From Variovorax paradoxus (lineage in GTDB: Bacteria; Pseudomonadota; Gammaproteobacteria; Burkholderiales; Burkholderiaceae_C): 64,000 bases of DNA. The position numbers and the translations under genes are program-made. Below, piece after piece: positions 58,345 to 64,000 of this stretch. Under the pieces are notes generated by a model. The model did not search any database. It was not told the DNA's origin and worked only from the letters and a program-made list of their open reading frames with translations. Each line of letters opens with the position of its first letter. Position 1 is the first letter of the stretch. Where the stretch lies: NCBI RefSeq assembly GCF_022009635.1, contig NZ_CP091716.1:4355001-4419000 (forward strand), read 5' to 3'.

Positions 58345-59115
58345 TCAATTCTTGTCGGGTTCGCTGCGATGCACCTTGCCGGCAATCGGCACGGGCGCCT
58401 TGGCCCGCGCGCCGGCGCGGCGCCAGTCGGCGCTCAGCAGGCGCATGCCGCGGACACGCTTCACCGCCACCAGGAAGTAGGCCGCGCCGAAGATGGGCCA
58501 CCAGCGCTCGCCGGCCACGTCCATCCAGCGCGAGCGCTCCAGCCAGGCCTCGCTGCGCACCGCCGGCCGGTAGATGCCGAAACGGCCCGATTCCACCTCG
58601 AAGCCCAGCAGCCGCAGCCAGTCGCGCATGCGCCAGTAGCCGATGAGTTCGCCGCCCTCGGGCAGGTAGAGATCGCCGATGCCAAGGCGCCGGTAGATGT
58701 GCGCACGCCGTTGCCGCATGCCCCAGAGGCTGGTCGGATTGAGCCCGCAGATCACCACCCTGCCTTCGGGCACCAGCACCCGCTCGACCTCGCGCAGCGT
58801 GGCGTGCGGGTCGGGGCTCAGTTCCAGCGCGTGCGGCAGTACCACCAGATCGAGGCTGTTGGCCGCGAACGGCAGGGCCGCGAAGTCGGTCAGCAGCGTG
58901 GCCTTGCCGCCCCGGGCGGGGTCGTCCAGCGCCAGCCAGCGGTGCGGCATGCGGTTGGCGCGCAGGCCGTCGACCTGCGCCGCGCCCAGCTGCAGCGCGT
59001 GATATCCGAAGACATCGGCCACCGCCTGATCGAACTGGGCCTGCTCCCAGGCCAGAAGGTAGCGCCCCGGGGGGGTCGCGAACCAATCGTGCAAACCTAT
59101 AATTTGACCGCTCAT
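58345..59115 (-). CDS. Class I SAM-dependent methyltransferase (YafS-like)
   Basis: A 256-residue protein of the methyltransferase 11 type. SAM-fold pieces visible are [48 protein letters not shown], quoted as [20 protein letters not shown] and [14 protein letters not shown]. The first glycine motif is poorly kept. The position between rnhA and gloB matches yafS of E. coli, whose substrate is unknown. Start is the ATG on 59115-59113, which overlaps the gloB start codon by two bases; a longer frame to 59148 would run into gloB. Confidence 0.85.
   Translation of the reverse strand: MSGQIIGLHDWFATPPGRYLLAWEQAQFDQAVADVFGYHALQLGAAQVDGLRANRMPHRWLALDDPARGGKATLLTDFAALPFAANSLDLVVLPHALELSPDPHATLREVERVLVPEGRVVICGLNPTSLWGMRQRRAHIYRRLGIGDLYLPEGGELIGYWRMRDWLRLLGFEVESGRFGIYRPAVRSEAWLERSRWMDVAGERWWPIFGAAYFLVAVKRVRGMRLLSADWRRAGARAKAPVPIAGKVHRSEPDKN
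59098..59103 (+). promoter_or_regulatory. gloB: Perfect -10 box of gloB
   Basis: TATAAT ends 10 bases before the gloB ATG, which predicts a transcript with a leader of only about 0-5 bases. No -35 hexamer of good quality and no Shine-Dalgarno site are present. It lies in the 5' end of the divergent methyltransferase gene. Confidence 0.55.
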
Positions 59116-59893
59116 GACCCTCGTTCCGCTGCCCGCCTTTGCTGACAACTACATCTGGATGCTGCACGACGGGTCCCACGCCATCGTGGTGGATCCGGGC
59201 GATGCCCAACCGGTGTTCGACGCGCTGGCGCGCCACAAGCTGCAGCTGGCCGCGATTCTAGTCACGCACCATCATGCCGATCACACGGGCGGCGTGGGGG
59301 CGTTGCACGCCGCCACCGGCGCCCCGGTGTGGGGTCCCGCGCGCGAGCGCATCCCCGAGCCGTACACGCCGCTCGTGCAGGGCGACGTGGCTGAAGCACT
59401 GGGCCTGCGCTTCGAGGTCATCGACGTACCGGGCCATACGGCCGGGCACATCGCCTACTTCCTGCCAGCGGCGCCTTCCCAGGCGCCGCTTCTCTTCTGT
59501 GGCGACACACTGTTCTCGGGCGGCTGCGGCCGCCTGTTCGAGGGCACGCCCGCGCAGATGCTGGCTTCGCTCGACGCGCTCGCGGCGCTGCCCGGCGACA
59601 CGCGCGTCTGCTGCGCCCACGAGTACACACTTTCTAACCTGCGTTTCGCCCTGGCCGTGGAACCGGCCAACGCCGATCTGACTCACTACAACGCGCGCTG
59701 CGAAAGCCTGCGCGCACAGGGGCAGCCCACGCTGCCATCGCAACTGGCGACCGAACGCCGGATCAACCCCTTTCTTCGCAGCCGCGAAGCCACTGTCCTT
59801 CGAGCGGTGCGTGCCTACGCCGAGCTGGCTGCCGATGCAGCCGAGGCCGACGTGTTCGCCGCGCTGCGCCAATGGAAAAACGACTTCCGATGA
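59114..59893 (+). CDS. gloB: Hydroxyacylglutathione hydrolase (glyoxalase II)
   Basis: Hydrolyses S-lactoylglutathione to lactate and glutathione, second step of methylglyoxal removal. The 259-residue beta-lactamase-fold protein has the binuclear metal motif [10 protein letters not shown] (51-60), [28 protein letters not shown] and [13 protein letters not shown], and the C-terminal substrate domain with [12 protein letters not shown]. The ATG overlaps the methyltransferase start on the other strand, and a TATAAT lies only 10 bases upstream, so the message may be leaderless. Its stop overlaps mltD by 4 bp. Confidence 0.96.
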   Translation: MTLVPLPAFADNYIWMLHDGSHAIVVDPGDAQPVFDALARHKLQLAAILVTHHHADHTGGVGALHAATGAPVWGPARERIPEPYTPLVQGDVAEALGLRFEVIDVPGHTAGHIAYFLPAAPSQAPLLFCGDTLFSGGCGRLFEGTPAQMLASLDALAALPGDTRVCCAHEYTLSNLRFALAVEPANADLTHYNARCESLRAQGQPTLPSQLATERRINPFLRSREATVLRAVRAYAELAADAAEADVFAALRQWKNDFR

Positions 59894-61482
59894 AACTGAT
59901 TGCTGCCACCTGCCTTGCAGGTTCACTGGTGCTCGCGGGCTGCGCGGGCACGAACAACAGCTCCGCACCGTCTTCCTCCTCCCCCAACGCCGGCGCCACT
60001 GCCGGCGGCAGCGCAAGCCCCGTCTACCCGCGCGACGCCCTCTCCCCCCTTGCCACCAGCCAGGCCCATTCGCAGAGCGTCGTCACGCTCGCCCCGCCGG
60101 CCGACATGTGGGACCGCATCCGCCGCGGCTTCAAGATGCCCAACCTGGACAACGACCTCGTGCGCGACCGCGAGCAGTGGTATGCCAGCCGGCCCGACTA
60201 CATCCAGCGCATGACCGAGCGCTCGAACAAGTACATCTTCCACATCGTCGAGGAACTCGAGCGCCGCAACATGCCGACCGAGCTGGCGCTGCTGCCCTAC
60301 ATCGAGAGCGCGTTCAACCCGCAGGCCATCTCCAGCGCGCGCGCCGCGGGCATGTGGCAATTCATGCCGGCCACCGGCACCGACTTCGACCTCAAGCAGA
60401 ACATCTTCCGCGACGATCGCCGCGACGTGGTGGCCTCCACCCGCGCCGCGCTCGACTACCTGCAGAAGCTCTACGGCATGTTCGGCGACTGGCAGCTGGC
60501 CCTGGCCGCCTACAACTGGGGCGAAGGCAGCGTGAGCCGTGCCATCGCCAAGAACCAGCGCCTGGGCCTGCCCACCACCTACAGCGACCTCACCATGCCC
60601 GCCGAGACGCGCATGTACGTGCCCAAGCTGCAGGCCGTGAAGAACATCGTGGCCAATCCGCAGGCGTTCAACACCGAGCTGCCGCTGATCGCCAACCACC
60701 CCTACTTCCAGACCGTCACGCTCACGCGCGACCTCGACGTCGAGCTTGCCGCCAAGCTGGCCGACGTTCGCCTCGAAGACTTCCGCGCGTTGAACCCGGC
60801 CGCGCACAAGCCCGTGCTCATTGCCGCCGGCACGCCGCAGATCCTGCTGCCGTGGGACAACGCGGCCGTGTTCCAGCGCAACTTCGACGCCTATTCGCAG
60901 GGCCAGTACGCCAGCTGGACCGCCTGGGTCGTGCCCAACACCATGACCGTGGCCGACGCGGCGCAACGCTCGGGCATGAGCGAAGCCGACCTGCGCGCCA
61001 TCAACAACGTGCCGCCGCGCATGCTCATCAAGGCCGGCTCGACGCTGCTCGTGCCGCGCGGCGCCCGCGTGAAGGAAGACGTTGCGGCCGTGGTGGCCGA
61101 CGACGGCCACCTGAGCTTCCAGCCCGAGATCGTCACCCGCCGCACCACCGTGAAGGCGGGCCGCGCCGACAGCGTGGCCACCATTGCACGCCGCTACAAC
61201 CTCAAGCCCAACAACGTCGCCGAGTGGAACGACGTGAAGCCCAACCACGCGTTCAAGCGCGGCTACAGCGTGGTGGTGTACCTGCCGATCCGCGCGACCG
61301 TCGCGTCGCGCGTGGGCACCGGCATCCCGCCCGCGCGCGGCCATGCGGTGGCATCGTCGAAGCACGCGACGGCAAAGGCGGGAGCACCGCGCGGCGCCAA
61401 CATCGCCAAGGTGCCCGCGAGCAGCAAGCAGCAGGTGGTGCGCGAGAAGCGCGGCGGCACGCCAGCCAAGAAGAAGCGCTGA
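59890..61482 (+). CDS. mltD: Membrane-bound lytic murein transglycosylase D
   Basis: Cuts glycan strands of peptidoglycan with formation of anhydro ends. The 530-residue protein begins with a lipoprotein signal peptide (LVLAGC, Cys18), has an SLT domain with catalytic Glu139 (LLPYIESAFNPQA) and MWQFMPATG, AAYNWGEGSVSRAI, then LysM-type repeats (around 345-395 and 420-465). The Lys/Ala-rich tail after about 475 is basic. Start at the ATG on 59890, overlapping the gloB stop. The gloB-mltD order is conserved in proteobacteria. Confidence 0.95.
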   Translation: MKLIAATCLAGSLVLAGCAGTNNSSAPSSSSPNAGATAGGSASPVYPRDALSPLATSQAHSQSVVTLAPPADMWDRIRRGFKMPNLDNDLVRDREQWYASRPDYIQRMTERSNKYIFHIVEELERRNMPTELALLPYIESAFNPQAISSARAAGMWQFMPATGTDFDLKQNIFRDDRRDVVASTRAALDYLQKLYGMFGDWQLALAAYNWGEGSVSRAIAKNQRLGLPTTYSDLTMPAETRMYVPKLQAVKNIVANPQAFNTELPLIANHPYFQTVTLTRDLDVELAAKLADVRLEDFRALNPAAHKPVLIAAGTPQILLPWDNAAVFQRNFDAYSQGQYASWTAWVVPNTMTVADAAQRSGMSEADLRAINNVPPRMLIKAGSTLLVPRGARVKEDVAAVVADDGHLSFQPEIVTRRTTVKAGRADSVATIARRYNLKPNNVAEWNDVKPNHAFKRGYSVVVYLPIRATVASRVGTGIPPARGHAVASSKHATAKAGAPRGANIAKVPASSKQQVVREKRGGTPAKKKR

Positions 61483-61499
61483 TAAAAGCGCCGCCGTCT

Positions 61500-62684
61500 T
61501 CAGTGCGTGGGCTCAGCGGCCCACGCCCTGCGGCGCACCACGGCTTCGAGCGCGGCCACGGCGATCATGACGAGCGTCGTGAGCGTGCCCACCACGATCA
61601 CCGACAGGTGCGGCGCGAAAAACGCGAGCACAGCCAGCAGGCCCAGCCCGTAGAGATGCGACTGCGGCAGGAAGCCGCGCACCACGCGCTTGAACAACGC
61701 ATTGCCGAACAGGTAAAGCGCCGGCCCGCCAACCAGCGCGCCGAGGTACTTGAGCTCGGCGTGGTGCGAGCCTTCGTTGATCGTCAGTTCATCCGCCACC
61801 GCGCACACGATGATGCCCGCCACCAGGATCACGTGCGTGTAGTGGAACTTGGCGCCGATGCCGCCGGGGTCGGTCGAATGCTCGATGGCGTGGGTCGCTT
61901 CCTTGGCGCTGGTGTCGAAGTACATCCACCACATCGCCAGGCTGCCAGAAAAGCCCACCATCAGCGCGAACAGGTCAGGGCCGTGCCATTCGGCGTGGTG
62001 CCCGAAGGCAATGCCGGTGGCCAGCACCGATTCGCCCAGCGCGACGATCACGAACAGCTGGCAGCGCTCCGCCAGGTGGCCGCCGTCGATGGTCCAGTCG
62101 CTCGTCAATGAACGGCCCAGGCCCGGAAAGCGCAGGCCGATCATCGGCGCGATGTACTCGCACAGCACGCCGCCGAGCCACAGCGCAAGGCGCGCCTCCC
62201 CTTGCGCGAAGCCGCCCGCGATCCAGAACACGCCGGCCACGCAGTTCCAGGCCAGCAGGCGGCGGAAGTTGGGCGTGAGCGGGTCGTTCGGGCCGATGGC
62301 GATCAGCATGCACAGCGTGCGCCCCGCCTGGATGCCCACGAAGCACAGCGCGAACACCAGCCCCCGCTCCGCGAAGGCGCCCGGCAGCGCCGAGGCCATC
62401 ACCATGGCCAGCAGCATGATGGCGAACAACACGCCGCGGATGCGCAAGGTGCCGGGGTTGAACCAGTTGGTGGTCCAGGCGGTGTACTGCCAGCCCAGCC
62501 ATACCGCGAACCACATCACCAGCGTCTGCAGCGCCCCCAGCAGCGTGAGGTGGTCGAGCAGGTAGTGGGACAGTTGCGTGACGGAAAACGCGTAGACCAG
62601 GTCGAAGAACAGCTCTTCGTTCGAGACCCTGGCCGCCTCGCTGCGCGAGCGCAAGGTCGTGGCCCGCTTGTTGTCGTGGCTCAT
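61500..62684 (-). CDS. Low-temperature requirement A (LtrA) family membrane protein
   Basis: A 394-residue membrane protein with about twelve helices. The opening NEELFFDLVYAFSVTQLSHYL and LFVIVALGESVLATG are hallmarks of the LtrA family, named for a Listeria gene needed at low temperature; molecular role unknown. It converges on mltD with an 17-bp gap and stands apart from its other neighbours. Confidence 0.92.
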   Translation of the reverse strand: MSHDNKRATTLRSRSEAARVSNEELFFDLVYAFSVTQLSHYLLDHLTLLGALQTLVMWFAVWLGWQYTAWTTNWFNPGTLRIRGVLFAIMLLAMVMASALPGAFAERGLVFALCFVGIQAGRTLCMLIAIGPNDPLTPNFRRLLAWNCVAGVFWIAGGFAQGEARLALWLGGVLCEYIAPMIGLRFPGLGRSLTSDWTIDGGHLAERCQLFVIVALGESVLATGIAFGHHAEWHGPDLFALMVGFSGSLAMWWMYFDTSAKEATHAIEHSTDPGGIGAKFHYTHVILVAGIIVCAVADELTINEGSHHAELKYLGALVGGPALYLFGNALFKRVVRGFLPQSHLYGLGLLAVLAFFAPHLSVIVVGTLTTLVMIAVAALEAVVRRRAWAAEPTH

Positions 62685-62759
62685 TCTTTACCCCTGTGAA
62701 GTCGTTGTGGCGCTCCTTGATGCTCCAGGGCGCCGCGCGGAATCATCGCACGAGGGTTG

Positions 62760-63602
62760 CTACAGCTTCTCTGTCTCGCCCGTCTTGGGCTGCCACTTCA
62801 TGAGGCGCTTCTCGATCAGCCCGACGATGCCGTCGAGCACCAGCGCAAATGCCGTGAGCACCACGATGCCCGCGAACACGGTGTTGACGTCGAAGGTGCC
62901 CTCGGCCTGCAGAATGAGGTAGCCCACGCCCCGCGCCGAGCCCAGGTACTCGCCCACCACCGCGCCCACGAAGGCCAGCCCCACCGACGTGTGCAGGCTG
63001 GAGAACACCCAGCTGGTGGCGCTGGGCAGGTACACAGTGCGCAGCAGCTGCCGCTGGCTGGCGCCCAGCATCTTCGCGTTGGCCAGCACCACCGGGCTCA
63101 CCTCGCGCACGCCCTGGTAGACGTTGAAGAACACGATGAAGAACACCAGCGTCACCGCCAGCGCCACCTTGCTCCAGATGCCCAGGCCGAACCACAGCGC
63201 GAAGATGGGCGCAAGAATCACGCGCGGCATCGAGTTGGCGGCCTTGATGTAGGGGTCGAGGATCAGGCTCGCCGTGGGCGCCAGCGCCAGCCACAGCCCG
63301 CAGGCCAGCCCCAGCACGGTGCCGATGCCGAAGGCCAGCACCGTCTCCAGCAGCGTGGTGCCCAGGTGCAGGTAGATGTCGGCGTTGCCCTTGAGCCCTT
63401 CGGGAAAGAGCGCGTTGGCCGGCACCTCGAACGGCAGGAACCAGCTCCAGATGCGGCCCGCGACCTGGATCGGCTCGCCCACGAAGAAAGCGAACTGCTG
63501 GTTGCGCGAAGCCAGGTGCCACGCAATCAGAATCAGCACCAGCAGCGCCAGTTGCCAGAAGCGCGCATTGCGCTCGTTGAGGCCGAAGTTCGCGCGCGGC
63601 AT
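62760..63602 (-). CDS. ABC transporter permease (SsuC/TauC/nitrate type)
   Basis: A 280-residue inner-membrane permease of the importers for sulfonates, taurine, nitrate or similar small anions, or thiamine precursors. Six helices; the ATPase-contact loop is GAVVGEYLGSARGVGYLILQAEG, cited as GEYLGSARGVGYLI. It overlaps the ATPase stop by one base (TGATG). No substrate-binding protein gene is within the window; it may lie upstream beyond the edge, so the substrate stays open. Confidence 0.92.
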   Translation of the reverse strand: MPRANFGLNERNARFWQLALLVLILIAWHLASRNQQFAFFVGEPIQVAGRIWSWFLPFEVPANALFPEGLKGNADIYLHLGTTLLETVLAFGIGTVLGLACGLWLALAPTASLILDPYIKAANSMPRVILAPIFALWFGLGIWSKVALAVTLVFFIVFFNVYQGVREVSPVVLANAKMLGASQRQLLRTVYLPSATSWVFSSLHTSVGLAFVGAVVGEYLGSARGVGYLILQAEGTFDVNTVFAGIVVLTAFALVLDGIVGLIEKRLMKWQPKTGETEKL

Positions 63603-64000
63603 CAGGCGGCCTTCCTCAACTGCTGGGCATAGCCCTTGAGCACCTCGTCGCGCAGCACCTCCCAGATCTGGGTGTGCAGCTCGACGAAGCGCGGCTGCGT
63701 GCGCACCTCGGCCACGTCGCGCGGACGCGCCAGGTCGATGGCGAACTCACCGATGGGATGCGTCGCCGGTCCGGCCGACAGCACCACCACGCGGTCGCTC
63801 ATCGCGATGGCCTCGTCCAGGTCGTGCGTGATGAACAGCACCGCCTTCTTCTTCGCGCTCCAGAGGTCGAGCACTTCGTTTTCCATCAGCTGGCGCGTCT
63901 GGATGTCGAGCGCGCTGAAGGGCTCGTCCATGAGGATGATGTCGGGGTCGAGCACCAGCGTCTGCGCCAGCGCCACGCGCTTGCGCATGCCGCCGGAAAG
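63602..64000 (-). CDS. ABC transporter ATP-binding protein (SsuB/TauB type), 5' end beyond window
   Basis: C-terminal part of the ATPase that drives the adjacent permease. The window begins at the signature motif SGGMRKRVALAQTL, followed by Walker B IILMDEPFSALDIQTR and the switch histidine in LFITHDLDEAIAMSDRV. The frame stays open through the right edge (64000), so the start, Walker A and Q loop lie outside. About 132 residues are present. Confidence 0.94.
   Translation of the reverse strand, partial: LSGGMRKRVALAQTLVLDPDIILMDEPFSALDIQTRQLMENEVLDLWSAKKKAVLFITHDLDEAIAMSDRVVVLSAGPATHPIGEFAIDLARPRDVAEVRTQPRFVELHTQIWEVLRDEVLKGYAQQLRKAA

Overview
The window is GC-rich, densely packed DNA from a betaproteobacterium. 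The best fit is a Comamonadaceae member close to Variovorax. This is an inference from gene content and order: an ilvB-ilvH-ilvC-pssA-leuA cluster, aat-bpt, rnhA-methyltransferase-gloB-mltD, DUF3619/DUF3106 genes behind an ECF sigma factor, a Leu-codon leader before leuA, and many IclR-type regulators. No rRNA, tRNA, CRISPR array, integrase or transposase was recognised. No stretch of more than 300 bases lacks a gene.

Layout. 0-3.1 kb: a periplasmic trypsin-like protease (cut by the left edge) downstream of a QseB/PmrA-type two-component pair, with a PmrA-type direct repeat in front of the protease. 3.1-9 kb: 4-hydroxybenzoate hydroxylase (pobA) with a divergent IclR regulator, an SRPBCC protein, an AraC regulator and a lone CoxL/xanthine-dehydrogenase-type large subunit. 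9-12.8 kb: the N-end-rule transferases aat and bpt, a second IclR regulator, and a PBP7-type peptidase. 12.9-21.2 kb: a branched-chain amino-acid block read leftward (ilvB, ilvH, a DUF4282 protein, ilvC, pssA, then a leucine leader peptide with attenuator, and two different 2-isopropylmalate synthases). 21.5-25 kb: an ECF sigma factor operon (sigma, DUF3619, DUF3106, RDD, dgkA, LOG). 25-29 kb: nadE-glnB, a DUF482/GNAT-like protein and a membrane TPR protein.

29-32.4 kb: soluble pyrophosphatase (ppa) divergent from a membrane proton pyrophosphatase that carries an extra C-terminal OmpA-like domain. 32.4-41.8 kb: a YhgE/Pip protein, MerR regulator, TolC-HlyD-two ABC-2 permeases without any ATPase, a TetR regulator, and a PF10118-type hydrolase. 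Two identical inverted repeats lie between the TetR gene and the hydrolase gene. 41.8-49.4 kb: the most unusual region, a leftward seven-gene run. It contains a phospholipase D-like lipoprotein, a sterol-desaturase-family enzyme, a fatty-acid desaturase, a StlD/DarB-like ketosynthase fused to a haem-oxygenase-like diiron domain, and three uncharacterised proteins. Together they look like an undescribed lipid or fatty-acid-derived metabolite pathway.

49.4-54.1 kb: an exported peroxiredoxin, an aldehyde dehydrogenase, a structured intergenic element, a ZIP transporter, Mn-type superoxide dismutase behind a Fur-like box, and an unknown exported protein. 54.1-57.3 kb: molybdenum cofactor genes moaA-mobA-moeA, which could supply the molybdoenzyme at 6.6-8.9 kb. 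57.3-61.5 kb: a GAF protein, rnhA, a methyltransferase whose start codon overlaps that of divergent gloB, and mltD. 61.5-64 kb: an LtrA-family protein and an SsuBC/TauBC-like ABC importer cut by the right edge.
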